Shown one piece after another: positions 54,478 through 63,366 of a stretch of DNA of 64,000 nt. Location: the NCBI RefSeq assembly GCF_017948265.1, contig NZ_CP072852.1, forward strand, positions 3,906,001-3,970,000, written 5' to 3'. Numbering within the stretch: the first letter of the stretch is position 1; each line of letters opens with the position of its first letter. The notes below the pieces were generated by a model. That model saw only the letters and a list, made by a program, of their open reading frames with translations. It made no database searches and was not told the origin of the DNA. This DNA comes from Rhodoferax sp. PAMC 29310 (GTDB lineage: Bacteria > Pseudomonadota > Gammaproteobacteria > Burkholderiales > Burkholderiaceae_C). Both the position numbers and the translations under genes were made by a program.

Positions 54478-55620
54478 GTGATTGCTCGTTTCAATGCTAC
54501 ACCCGCTAAGCACATAAATCGATCTGCCTGTCGCTGGCGTTGGCGGGCGGGCGCCATCGCGACCTTGGCAGTGCTGGGTTTCAGCGTCGGCTGTGCAGAC
54601 GGGCGTTACTATTTTCAATCGGTCAGCGGGCATGTGAAGGTGATGCAGGCGGCCCGACCTGTGTCACAGTGGCTGTCAGACGACCAAGCCTCACCCGCGC
54701 TGAAGCAACGGCTTAAACTGTCCCAGAAAATTCGGCAATTCTCAGTCACCGAACTCCACTTGCCTGACAACGAGAATTACCGGCGTTTTGCAGATTTGCA
54801 CCGCCGCGCCGTGGTCTGGAATGTCGTGGCGGCGCCGGAATTTTCGTTGACGCTGCACACCTGGTGCTTTCCTGTGGTGGGGTGCGTGGCTTACCGTGGG
54901 TACTACGCTGAAGCAGATGCCCAGGCCGAAGCTGCCGCGCTGCGCCTGCAGGGGCTGGAAGTCCGTGTGTATGGCGTGCCTGCTTATTCCACCCTGGGTT
55001 GGCTAAATTGGGCGGGCGGCGACCCGCTGCTCAACACCTTCATTCAATACCCGGACGGCGAGTTGGCCCGCATGATAATTCACGAGTTGGCGCACCAGGT
55101 GCTTTACGTCAAAGACGACACGGTGTTCAATGAGTCGTTTGCCACAGCGGTTGAACGCCTCGGTGGATTGCGGTGGCTGGCCATTGAGGGGACGCCGATG
55201 GCCCGCCAGCAGTACGAGGCCTTTGATGCGCGGCGTCAGCAGTTTCGGGACTTGTCTTTGGGCACCCGGCACAAGCTGGAAGAGATTTATGAGAAAAATC
55301 AGGCTGTGGCGTTTGACCCAACTGCTGTGACTGCTATGAAAAACGAAGCAATTTCAGAGTTCAGGTCGGACTACCAGCGACTCAAGGCGACCTGGAATGG
55401 ATATAACGGCTACGACGCCTGGGTAGCAGGGGCCAACAACGCCGCCTTTGGCGCTCAGGCCGCCTATGATGACTTGGTGCCTGGTTTCGAGGCGTTGTTT
55501 GAACGGGAGGGCCGGGACTGGCCCCGGTTCTATGAGGCGGTCAAACGATTGGCAGAACTGCCGATTCAAGAGCGAACCGATTTTTTGAAAAACCTATCTC
55601 CGGAGTATTCCCGTGGCTGA
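54478..55620 (+). CDS. Putative exported aminopeptidase (DUF2265-type zinc peptidase)
   Basis: About 380 residues. The most plausible start is GTG 54478, giving a basic n-region (RWRWR) and a hydrophobic stretch ending LGFSVGC, a likely lipobox; the frame is open further upstream over the DUF1840 start. The zinc motif is in MIIHELAHQVLYV followed by FNESFATAVERLG (third ligand Glu), as in the Pfam putative-aminopeptidase family. Likely a periplasmic or membrane-bound peptidase. Its 3' end overlaps the PHA-system gene by 8 bp. Confidence 0.75.
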   Translation: MIARFNATPAKHINRSACRWRWRAGAIATLAVLGFSVGCADGRYYFQSVSGHVKVMQAARPVSQWLSDDQASPALKQRLKLSQKIRQFSVTELHLPDNENYRRFADLHRRAVVWNVVAAPEFSLTLHTWCFPVVGCVAYRGYYAEADAQAEAAALRLQGLEVRVYGVPAYSTLGWLNWAGGDPLLNTFIQYPDGELARMIIHELAHQVLYVKDDTVFNESFATAVERLGGLRWLAIEGTPMARQQYEAFDARRQQFRDLSLGTRHKLEEIYEKNQAVAFDPTAVTAMKNEAISEFRSDYQRLKATWNGYNGYDAWVAGANNAAFGAQAAYDDLVPGFEALFEREGRDWPRFYEAVKRLAELPIQERTDFLKNLSPEYSRG

Positions 55621-55936
55621 TCTTCACATCTTGCGCGACCATGAACTTGGATTAAAGGGCGCAAGAAAAATCGCCTTTCAGTGGGCCGAACATGCGGAAA
55701 AGGAGTTTGGCATGGCCTGTACTTACGAGGAAGGTGCGGCCGAAGACGAGGTGTGTTTCACCCGCTCGGGAGTCAACGGCACCTTGGTCGTGACCAAGGA
55801 CCGCTTCGAGCTGAACGCAAAACTGGGATTTTTGCTGGGTTCTTTCAAATCGACGATTGAGAGTGAAATCGTCAAGAACCTCGATGAGCTCCTTCAACCT
55901 CAGCCGCCGGCGAAGCGCGCAGCCAAGAAGAAGTAG
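55613..55936 (+). CDS. Polyhydroxyalkanoic acid system family protein
   Basis: 107 residues: MADLHILRDHELGLKGARKIAFQWAEHAEKEFGM, VVTKDRFELNAKLGFLLGSFKSTIESEIVKNLDELL and a Lys/Ala-rich tail (PPAKRAAKKK) match the small protein family linked to PHA granule gene regions. The basic Ala/Pro/Lys tail resembles phasin/DNA-binding tails that tie granules to the nucleoid. No PHA synthase is in the window. Confidence 0.8.
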   Translation: MADLHILRDHELGLKGARKIAFQWAEHAEKEFGMACTYEEGAAEDEVCFTRSGVNGTLVVTKDRFELNAKLGFLLGSFKSTIESEIVKNLDELLQPQPPAKRAAKKK

Positions 55937-55954
55937 TTGTCGAGCGGGGACGCT

Positions 55955-56209
55955 TTAGCTCAGCGACTCAATCAAATCCACATACTGCTGCATCGCATCG
56001 GCGTTGCTGGTGCCTTTCAGGCCGTTCCATGCATCCCACTTGGCGCGGCCGACCATGTCGCTGAAGCCAGGCTTCTTGTCGGCGTTGTCACCGGTGCTGC
56101 CTTGTTTGTAGAGGGCGTACAACTTGAGCAAGGTCATGTTGTCAGGGCGCTCAGTCAGGTTTTTTGAGTTGGCGACGGCGGCTTCAAATTGGGCTTGCAA
56201 ATCTGACAT
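55955..56209 (-). CDS. Acyl-CoA-binding protein (ACBP)
   Basis: 84 residues, the full ACBP length. LLKLYALYKQGSTGD, DMVGRAKWDAWNGLKGTSNADAMQQYVDLI contain the CoA-contacting Tyr and Lys residues. It binds medium/long acyl-CoA in the cytoplasm; it stands next to the WS/DGAT gene, which uses acyl-CoA. Confidence 0.93.
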   Translation of the reverse strand: MSDLQAQFEAAVANSKNLTERPDNMTLLKLYALYKQGSTGDNADKKPGFSDMVGRAKWDAWNGLKGTSNADAMQQYVDLIESLS

Positions 56210-56320
56210 GTTTTTTCTCCAAATAAAGTACTAAACCACACACATGGGGTAAGTGCGCTGTATCTTACGGGCCGTTTTGCTTACAGAATAGAGAATATTC
56301 CCCAAGAGAGCTTAGTTGCC

Positions 56321-57877
56321 ATGGTTACCCGCATCAATTCCAAGAAGTCTGCATCGATCCCGCACACACCAAACCCGGGTGGGCGGATGCAGCCGCCTTC
56401 TTCGGATCATGCCACCGGCAATTCGGCAACGTCCCAACGTATGAGCAAGGTGGACACAGCCTGGTTGCGCATGGACGGTGAGCACAACTTGATGATGATT
56501 GTGGGTGTGTGGATATTGCAGCCGGGTCTCAAACTAAAGGAAGTTTCCGATCGGATCGAGTCGCGGCTACTCAAGTTTCCCCGGTTTGGTCAACGAGTGA
56601 AGCAGGACGCCACGGGCGCGAGTTGGGTGACTGACGAGGACTTTCGGATCGAGCGCCACGTCGTGGCTGAGGTTTTGCCTCGCGTCCCCAAAGGGCAAGA
56701 GCAAATGGCGTTGCAAAACCGCTTGGCCGAGTTGGCCATGGTGCCGCTGGACATCCAGCATCCCTTGTGGCAATTCCGGTTGGTGGAAGACTATCAAGGT
56801 GGCTCGGCGTTGATGTGCCGCATCCACCATTGCATTGCCGACGGCCTGGCCTTGATCGCCGTCACGCAGTCCATGGTGGATGGTGGCTCAGAGCCGCCCA
56901 AGCAGCAAGAACGTGGCGAGAGACATGACGGCCTGGAAGGGCTGGAGGAATGGATCACCGACACCTTGATCAAGCCCTTCACCGAGGTCACAGTTAAAGC
57001 GCTGGATGCAGCGGGTGACGGGGTAGTCGGCGCCATGGAGCTGTTGCTTGACCCGAGGAAAGGGCTTGAGCATGGCTTGGAAAAAGGCCTTGCCGGCTCA
57101 GCAGGGCTGGCCAAGCTGGCCTATCAGCTCATGCGTGATGGCGCTGCCCTGGCGCTCATGCCCGACGATTCACCTACCCGTCTGAAAGGCGTACCCGGGG
57201 CGACGAAACGGGTGGCTTGGTGCCAGCCAATTCCCCTGGACGAGGTCAAGGCCATCGGCCGCGCCTTGAACTGCTCCATCAATGACGTGCTGCTGAGCTG
57301 CGTGGCAGGTGCCTTGGGCGAGTACATGAAGTCGTTTGGCGACGAAACAGCCGGCAAAGAGGTTCGGGCCATGGTGCCCGTCAACCTGAGGCCCATGGAT
57401 CAAGCCTACAAACTGGGCAACCGCTTTGGGCTGGCCCCGGTGGTGTTGCCGCTGGGCTTGGACAACCCCGTGGAGCGGGTGTTTGAAGTGCGCCGCCGCA
57501 TGTCCGAGATGAAAGGCAGCATGCAACCGCTGCTGGCCTTTGGCCTTCTGGCGGTGGCCGGCTTGGTCGCCAAACCGCTGCAAGATGCCATGCTGAACCT
57601 CTTTTCCAGAAAGACCACGGCCGTGATGACGAATGTGCCAGGGCCACGCGAGAAGCTCAAGTTTTGTGGATCCACGCTGGAGCAGAGCCTTGTCTGGGTG
57701 CCTCAGTCCGGCTCGGTGGGCTTGGGCGTGTCGATACTGAGCTACGCTGGCGGGGTTCAGTTTGGTGTCATCAGTGACGCCACGCTGTGCCCTGACCCCC
57801 AAAAAATCATTGACCGATTCGAACCTGAATTCGCCAAGTTGTCCCTGCTCACGCTTATGCTGCCTTGGGGCGAGTGA
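56321..57877 (+). CDS. Wax ester synthase/diacylglycerol acyltransferase (WS/DGAT)
   Basis: 518 residues from ATG 56321; the core family sequence starts at residue 41 (MSKVDTAWLRMDGEHNLMMI), so a start there is possible. Catalytic HHxxxDG motif at 169-175 (RIHHCIADGLAL), and the C-terminal TNVPGPREKLKFCG and PQSGSVGLGVSILSYAGGVQFGVISD blocks are typical. It esterifies fatty alcohols or diacylglycerol with acyl-CoA to make storage wax or triacylglycerol. Confidence 0.93.
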   Translation: MVTRINSKKSASIPHTPNPGGRMQPPSSDHATGNSATSQRMSKVDTAWLRMDGEHNLMMIVGVWILQPGLKLKEVSDRIESRLLKFPRFGQRVKQDATGASWVTDEDFRIERHVVAEVLPRVPKGQEQMALQNRLAELAMVPLDIQHPLWQFRLVEDYQGGSALMCRIHHCIADGLALIAVTQSMVDGGSEPPKQQERGERHDGLEGLEEWITDTLIKPFTEVTVKALDAAGDGVVGAMELLLDPRKGLEHGLEKGLAGSAGLAKLAYQLMRDGAALALMPDDSPTRLKGVPGATKRVAWCQPIPLDEVKAIGRALNCSINDVLLSCVAGALGEYMKSFGDETAGKEVRAMVPVNLRPMDQAYKLGNRFGLAPVVLPLGLDNPVERVFEVRRRMSEMKGSMQPLLAFGLLAVAGLVAKPLQDAMLNLFSRKTTAVMTNVPGPREKLKFCGSTLEQSLVWVPQSGSVGLGVSILSYAGGVQFGVISDATLCPDPQKIIDRFEPEFAKLSLLTLMLPWGE

Positions 57878-57911
57878 GGTGATATTTTTTCGCTGCTGCG
57901 GGTTAAGGATT

Positions 57912-57961
57912 TGCTATCCATTACATAGCTATCTGCGCTTTATTGGCGTGAGCTAGGAGGC
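57912..57961 (+). repeat. Interspersed repeat (TAGCT-TGCGC-GCTAG family)
   Basis: TGCTATCCATTACATAGCTA, TCTGCGCTTTATTGGCG, then TGAGCTAGGAGG. It lies 34 bp behind the WS/DGAT stop. Confidence 0.5.
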
Positions 57962-58049
57962 GAAAGCCTGCGAATTTATAGGGCCACATCAGGGGCTTGG
58001 CAATACGGTCGGGGGCAGCTGTTTCCAACTGACAGTTGAGCGGCTGCAA

Positions 58050-58067
58050 TGCGGGCGGAAGCGGTCA
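58050..58067 (-). repeat. 18-bp motif, inverted copy of 40093-40110
   Basis: TGCGGGCGGAAGCGGTCA, exact reverse complement of the copy in the spacer behind the 851-aa gene. Confidence 0.55.
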
Positions 58068-58272
58068 TTGGGTATTTGGAAATGGATGGCGCTTAAAGAC
58101 ACATACCTGCCAGTCGTAGTTCTCAACTGCTCACCATAAATCGGTCATTCAGCGTAGTTTCGTATGGCTGAAATGAACAGTTAAACTTCGCCAGCCTGAA
58201 CCAATAACTTGACCTTGCCCTCGAAAAACGTATCTCTTGCTGAGTGTTTAAATTCACGCAAGGAGAACGGAA

Positions 58273-58569
58273 ATGACGAAGACAGCAAGAGCGCGCTACA
58301 CGCTCGAATTCAAGCAAGAAGCAGTTCGACTGGTCGAAGGTGGCCAGAGCATTGCAGCCGCGGCACGCACGCTGGGAGTGGTCGACCAGACGTTGTTCAA
58401 TTGGGTCAAGGCGCAGCGCCAGGGCCAGCTCAAGGGAGCTGACAGCAAGGTATTGGTCAGCGCCGAGCAGATGGAGATCAGCCGGTTGCGGGCCGAGTTG
58501 GCGCGTGTGAAGATGGAGCGTGACATTCTGGGAAAAGCGACGGCGTACTTCGCAAAGGGATCGATTTGA
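58273..58569 (+). CDS. IS3-family transposase OrfA (helix-turn-helix)
   Basis: 98 residues with AAGGAGAACGG before the ATG. HTH (YTLEFKQEAVRLVEGGQSIAAAARTLGVVDQTLFNWVKAQ) followed by a leucine-zipper-like helix (ISRLRAELARVKMERDILGKATAYFAK). This is the InsE/HTH_Tnp_1 type DNA-binding subunit. Its stop TGA overlaps the TTG start of OrfB. Confidence 0.92.
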   Translation: MTKTARARYTLEFKQEAVRLVEGGQSIAAAARTLGVVDQTLFNWVKAQRQGQLKGADSKVLVSAEQMEISRLRAELARVKMERDILGKATAYFAKGSI

Positions 58570-59462
58570 AGTACGCCTTCATCCAGCGCCACCGCAGCAC
58601 ATGGCCGATCTCGGTACAGTGCCGCGTACTGGGGGTGAGCATCGCCGGGTACCACGAACACTTTGTGCGACTGGCCAGTCCGGCCCAGCTCCGCCACCTG
58701 AGCGATGACGCCTTGCTGGTGCACATCAAGGCCATCCATGCCGAGACGCGAGGCGGCTACGGCTGGCCACGCACCTGGAAGGAGCTGCTTGCCCGTGGCA
58801 TCCGTGTGGGCAAAGAGCGCGTGCAAAAGCTCATGCAGTTGCACGGCATCCGTGCCAAGGGAAAGCGGCGCTTCAAGGTCACCACCGATAGCAATCACGA
58901 TCTAGCGATCTCACCCAACCTGCTCAACCGGGAGTTCGATGTGGCAGCACCCGACAAGGTCTGGGTGGGTGACATCACGTACATCGCCACGGACGAAGGC
59001 TGGTTGTTTCTGGCCGTGGTGATTGACCTGTTCAGCCGCCAAGTAGTGGGCTGGTCGTTACGAGAGGAAATGACGCGGGACATCGTCATTGATGCGCTGC
59101 GCATGGCATGGTTCAAGCGGCATCCGGGCAAGCAGGCTGGCCTGATGTTCCATAGCGACCGCGGCAGTCAGTACGCCAGCAAGGACTTCCGGGAAGTGCT
59201 CAAGGAGTACGACATCACCAGTTCAATGAGCCGGCGCGGCAACTGTTGGGACAACGCCTGCAGCGAGACGCTGTTTGGATCATTGAAGGTGGAACGGTTA
59301 TACGGACAGAAGTTCAAGACTCAGCGGGAGGCAAAGGATGAAACGATTGCTTGGATGCTTTGGTATAACCGGACTCGACTGCATTCGACACTGGCCTACG
59401 TCAGCCCGGTGCGGTTCGAGCAAAACTGGCTTGCTAATCAGCCCAAGCAAGCCAACTCATGA
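58566..59462 (+). CDS. IS3-family transposase OrfB (DDE integrase)
   Basis: 298 residues from TTG 58566, overlapping orfA by 4 bp (TTGA). The catalytic triad is complete: Asp136 (WVGDITYI), Asp198 (FHSDRGSQY) and Glu234 (NACSETLFGSLK), with the IS3 D-35-E spacing. In most relatives OrfAB is made by a -1 frameshift; here coupling at TTGA or a shift in the GGAAAAG region upstream is possible. Probably functional. Confidence 0.93.
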   Translation: MKYAFIQRHRSTWPISVQCRVLGVSIAGYHEHFVRLASPAQLRHLSDDALLVHIKAIHAETRGGYGWPRTWKELLARGIRVGKERVQKLMQLHGIRAKGKRRFKVTTDSNHDLAISPNLLNREFDVAAPDKVWVGDITYIATDEGWLFLAVVIDLFSRQVVGWSLREEMTRDIVIDALRMAWFKRHPGKQAGLMFHSDRGSQYASKDFREVLKEYDITSSMSRRGNCWDNACSETLFGSLKVERLYGQKFKTQREAKDETIAWMLWYNRTRLHSTLAYVSPVRFEQNWLANQPKQANS

Positions 59463-59621
59463 TCTCGGTTATGGGATACGGATTCCAGGGGCAAGGGCAA
59501 CTCTCGGCTCTTCTACAGCCTTCAAGGCGCTATCGGAATCGATTCCCATGACAAGTCAAGAAGTAAACATGCTGCTCGATAGGTCGATGCACGCGCACTG
59601 CTTTGGGGTAAGGATGCCAGA

Positions 59622-62414
59622 ATGAACCTAAAATTTTTTCAGTCAAACTCCATCAAAACCCGGTTGACCCTGTTCACGCTGGCTATTTTTGTATTCAGCA
59701 TCTGGGCGATCTCGTTCTACGTGAGCCGCACCTTGCAGGGCGATATGCAGCGCCTATTGGGCGAGCAGCAGTTCCAGACAACTTCCATGGTGGCTGATGA
59801 GATCAATCGTGACGTGCAATATTATTTGAACGGGGTTGAGGTTGTTGCTAAATCGCTCGGCCCAGTCCTTTCGAGCGGCGCAGCGGAAACACAGAAAGCA
59901 CTGGAAAACCGAGCCATCTTTCATCATCTTTTCAACTCGGGCAGTTTTTTCACCGGGATCGACGGTACGGTGCTTGCATCCCTTCCGGCCTCTCTGGGTC
60001 GAGTGTGCATGAATTCCATGGACCATGATTCCGTCGCCACTGCGCTTAGGACGGGTAAATTGTCAGTCAGCAAGCCGGTGATTGGCAAGGTGCTGAACAA
60101 GCCAGTACTCACCATGGCGGCGCCCATTCGTGATCCACAAGGCTAGGTAATTGGTGCATTGGGCGGTGTCATCGAACTGGATAAACCCAATTTTCTGGAC
60201 AAGATTGCCAAGGCTTCGTTCAACCAAAACGGTCTTGTTTCAATTGCCGCAGTGCAGCACCGTATCATTGTCGCGTCCTCGGACAAGACTCGCGTGATGA
60301 TGGCCCTTCCACCGCCCGGCGTGAATCCCGGCCTGGATCGAGCTTTCGCTGGCTTTGAGGGCTATGCCATGACCGTCAACATCACGGGGCAAGAGCAACT
60401 GGCGTCTTTCAAGCAAATTCCGGCAGCGCAGTGGTACCTTTACTCCGGTCTTCCCATCGAGGAAGTATTTGCTCCGGTGCGAGCGATGCAACAACGCATC
60501 TTGCTGGCCGCGATCCTGCTGACGCTGCTGGCAGGAAGCTTTACGTGGTGGATGTTGAGGCGTGAGCTTGCTCCCATGTTTGACACCGCTAGAAAGCTGG
60601 CCCATATGACTGAGGCTGGCCAGACGCCACAGCCTTTGCCGGTAACACGCCAGAATGAAATCGGCGAACTGATCAGCGGCTTCAATCGCCTGCTGTAAAC
60701 CTTGGGTATGCGCGAGACGGCGTTGATTGAAAGAGAAAGACGCTTGAACGAAGCTCAACGTATGGCAAAGGTCGGCAGTTGGGAACTGGATTTGCGTTCC
60801 AACCACTTGACTTGGTCGGACGAGACCTTCCGTATCTTAGAAATTGATAAGACGCAATTCAAACCCACCTACAAGGCATTTTTGGCCACAATTCACCCGG
60901 ACGACCGCGAGGCAGTGGATACAGCCTACACGCGGTCTCTCGAAGTCCGAACGCCCTATGGCATCGAACACCGTTTTCTGTTTACCGATGGCCGCGTTAA
61001 ATACGTACTGGAGCAATGCGAGACCACATTCAGCGCGTCGGGCCAGCCGCTGCATTAAAGAGGGACCGTTCAGGACATCAGCGATCGCAAGGCAGCGCAA
61101 GACGAGATTCAAAGGCTGGCTTTCTCGGACCCTTTGACTGGCCTGCCCAACCGCAGATTATTGCGTGACCGGCTCGAACATGCGTTGGTTGGCGCATTGC
61201 GTCATGGACATCAGGACGCACTGATGTTCATTGACATGGATGACTTCAAGACCCTCAACGACACCCTGGGCCACGACAAGGGCGACCAGTTGCTCCAACA
61301 GATGGCGGGTCGAGTGCTGGCTTGCGTGCGCGAAGATGACACAGTGGCACGACTGGGCGGCGACGAATTTATTGTCCTGCTCGAAGATCTGGACGCAAAC
61401 CCACAGGAGGCTGCCACGCAGGCCGAAAGAGTGGCCAGAAAAATTCATGATGCGCTGCGTCAACCCTACCAACTTGACAGCCACGGCTATCGCAGCACCG
61501 CCAGTATCGGCATCACCCTGTTTGGCGGCGCTCAGCGCGAGAGCATCGAAGAGCCGTTGAAACGCGCCGAACTGGCCATGCACAAAGCCAAGGCCATCGG
61601 GCGCGACAACTTGCGTTTCTATGAACCCGGAATACGAACTGCCGTTTTGGTTCGCGCAACTCTGGAAGCGGATTTGCATGAAGCGCTAGCCAAAGAACAG
61701 TTCCTGCTGCACTACCAGGCCCAGTTCGATACCGATCACTTGACCGGGGTAGAAGCCCTGGTGCGCTGGCAACATCCCGAGCGCGGTCTGGTTTCTCCCG
61801 CCCAATTCATCCCCGTTGCAGAGGCCACCGGCTTGATCCAGCCCTTGGGCAAATGGGTACTGGAGACCGCTTGCGAACAGCTCGCGCTTTGGGCGCTGCG
61901 CCCAGAGATGGCCCATCTCACCATCGCTGTCAATGTCAGTGCGCGGCAGTTCAGACTGCCCAGCTTTGTTCAAGAGGTGCTGACCGTGCTGGAGACGACT
62001 GGTGCCAACCCCAAGCGTCTCAAGCTCGAACTGACGGAGAGCCTGCTACTCGACAATATGCAAGATGTCATCGCCAAGATGACCGCACTCAAAGCAAACG
62101 GCGTGGACTTCTCGCTCGATGACTTTGGCACGGGCTATTCATCGCTGAGTTACCTCAAACTTCTGCCGCTCGATCAGCTCAAGATTGATATGGGCTTTGT
62201 CCGGGACATCCTGACCGACCCCAACAATGCCGCCATTGCCAAGATGGTGATCGCTCTGGCCGAGAGCATGGGCTTGAACGTGATCGCTGAAGGGGTGGAG
62301 ACCCAGGCGCAACGCGACGCGCTCGAGGACTTGGGCTGCCATGCGTATCAGGGCTATTTGTTCAGCCGACCACTGCCGATCAAGGAATTTGAGGCATTTG
62401 CACGGCGGGCTTGA
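59622..62414 (+). pseudogene. dCache-HAMP-PAS-GGDEF-EAL protein with three in-frame stop codons
   Basis: One reading frame of 930 codons interrupted by TAG (60144-60146), TAA (60696-60698) and TAA (61056-61058), with no frameshift. Domains in order: transmembrane helix (about 14-34), periplasmic Cache-like sensor, second membrane helix (near 290), HAMP, PAS (GSWELDLRSNHLTWSDE), GGDEF (ARLGGDEFIVLLED, intact) and EAL (GVEALVRWQHPERG, with DDFGTGYSSLSYLK and EGVETQAQ, intact). If restored it would be a c-di-GMP cyclase/phosphodiesterase. All three stops sit where Gln (CAA/CAG) would fit, each one C-to-T change away. Alternatives: recent pseudogene, read-through, or separate translation of the GGDEF-EAL part. 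It lies directly behind the IS3 element. Confidence 0.85.
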
Positions 62415-62825
62415 GTTGGATTTGATACTCGCGCTGGACGGAAATTGGACGGCCGGAAAGCTGGCATTGGTGTGCGACTCCTTGCGCTGAGTACTTGACT
62501 TATGTAGGCGCCGAGTGACAGCCCGCTTTGGGCCTTTCGAGGCTTGTACGACGCCTGCCATCCGCCACGGTCGGATCAGGTGCGTTCCTGTCAGGGGCAG
62601 GCATCCTACAACCCTAAACTGTAGCTGTCGGTGAGTGTCGTGCAAGTGTTGCCGAAATACCTGTGCCACTGGGGGCATTCTCTCGACTTTGGAGCGAGCG
62701 GACGTATCCCCCAATTCATAGAATGGCCTCTCGCAGGCGTTGGCGGTCGTGAACATCAATTGATATGGGCGCCGGTGAGAGTGGGTGCCCCGTGGTTGCC
62801 ATGCCTGTTGAGTGAGCATCGGTCG

Positions 62826-62905
62826 CCAGCCGGCGTCCTGCTTGACGATGAGGGGCTTGTACCGGGCTTGCTCCACAAAGTTATCCCCAGATTCTGTGCA
62901 TCACT
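62826..62905 (+). repeat. Degenerate repeat copy 1 with DnaA-box-like TTATCCCCA
   Basis: GCTTGACGATGAGGGGCTTG, then CTCCACAAAGTTATCCCCAG (TTATCCCCA at 62881-62889). It matches the copy at 63262 in GCTTGACGATG and CCACAAAGTTATCC at about the same spacing. Confidence 0.55.
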
Positions 62906-63079
62906 TTGTCTGTCAAAGCTCTGCTCTGACGAATACGTCAGATAGAAAGAAAAAACTTTTACGTTTTTGTGGATTCGCCAGAAATCTTGCCGGATGGACC
63001 TGTTTTTCTGCTAGGTAAAGGAGTGCTTTCGAGGATATTTTGTCTGGTTATACCGGGTGCTTAAATAGTGAGCATCGCG

Positions 63080-63155
63080 TTGTAAGCCAATGCCAGCAAC
63101 AATTCAAGGACTTGTTCGGTGTGTACTGCACAAAGTTATTCACAATTTTTGTGGA
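63080..63155 (+). repeat. Degenerate repeat copy 2 with DnaA-box-like TTATTCACA
   Basis: GCACAAAGTTATTCACAATT followed by TTTGTGGAG (TTATTCACA at 63136-63144). CACAA-TTT-TTGTG forms a small hairpin. GTGAGCATCG upstream (63068) is shared with copy 1 (62813). Confidence 0.5.
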
Positions 63156-63261
63156 GTTGTTTTTGGCATCGAACGACACGGCCTAAATTCAACTCGGTTC
63201 TTCAGGTTTGGGTCACTTATGGTGTCATTTTCGGGATTGCCTGTTTGGTAGGCACGCCTTG

Positions 63262-63345
63262 GCAGCCCGCATCAAGCTTGACGATGGCGCTCTTGTTCTG
63301 GGGTACATCCACAAAGTTATCCACAAAATCCGTGGACTACTTTTC
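63262..63345 (+). repeat. Degenerate repeat copy 3 with perfect DnaA box TTATCCACA
   Basis: AGCTTGACGATGGCGCTCTTG, then TCCACAAAGTTATCCACAAA and ATCCGTGGAC (TTATCCACA at 63317-63325). It is the closest partner of copy 1. Confidence 0.55.
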
Positions 63346-63366
63346 AGTGCAACCAAGCCGGGCAGA

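Larger units (their letters stand above)
57878..58272. other. 395-bp intergenic stretch with repeats, up to the IS element
   Basis: No gene is seen. It contains a copy of the interspersed repeat (57912-57961), the 18-bp motif shared with 40093 (58050-58067) and the upstream part of the IS3 element. I could not define a terminal inverted repeat of the IS by eye. Confidence 0.5.
58273..59462 (+). mobile_element. IS3-family insertion sequence (coding part)
   Basis: Two overlapping frames, orfA (98 aa) and orfB (298 aa), give the typical IS3-family layout. The limits given are those of the genes; the true ends probably lie some tens of bases outside. No matching terminal inverted repeats or target duplication could be confirmed by eye, so the right end may be damaged. 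Confidence 0.85.
62415..63366. other. About 950 bp non-coding stretch with degenerate repeats
   Basis: Short open frames on both strands lack ribosome sites and family features. The stretch holds three degenerate copies of an 80-100 bp sequence, each with ACAAAGTTAT(C/T)(C/A)-type boxes. It separates the broken c-di-GMP gene from the AraC regulator. Confidence 0.5.

Noticed and set aside
58140..59560. Terminal inverted repeats of the IS3 element
   Set aside because: Candidate ends (for example TGAACAGTTAAAC on the left) have no good counterpart on the right; not reported as a feature.
31716..61058. Stop codon reassignment (TAA/TAG as sense) in this organism
   Set aside because: Conserved genes such as dbpA, amn and the M48 protease end normally at TAA or TAG; reassignment is not tenable.
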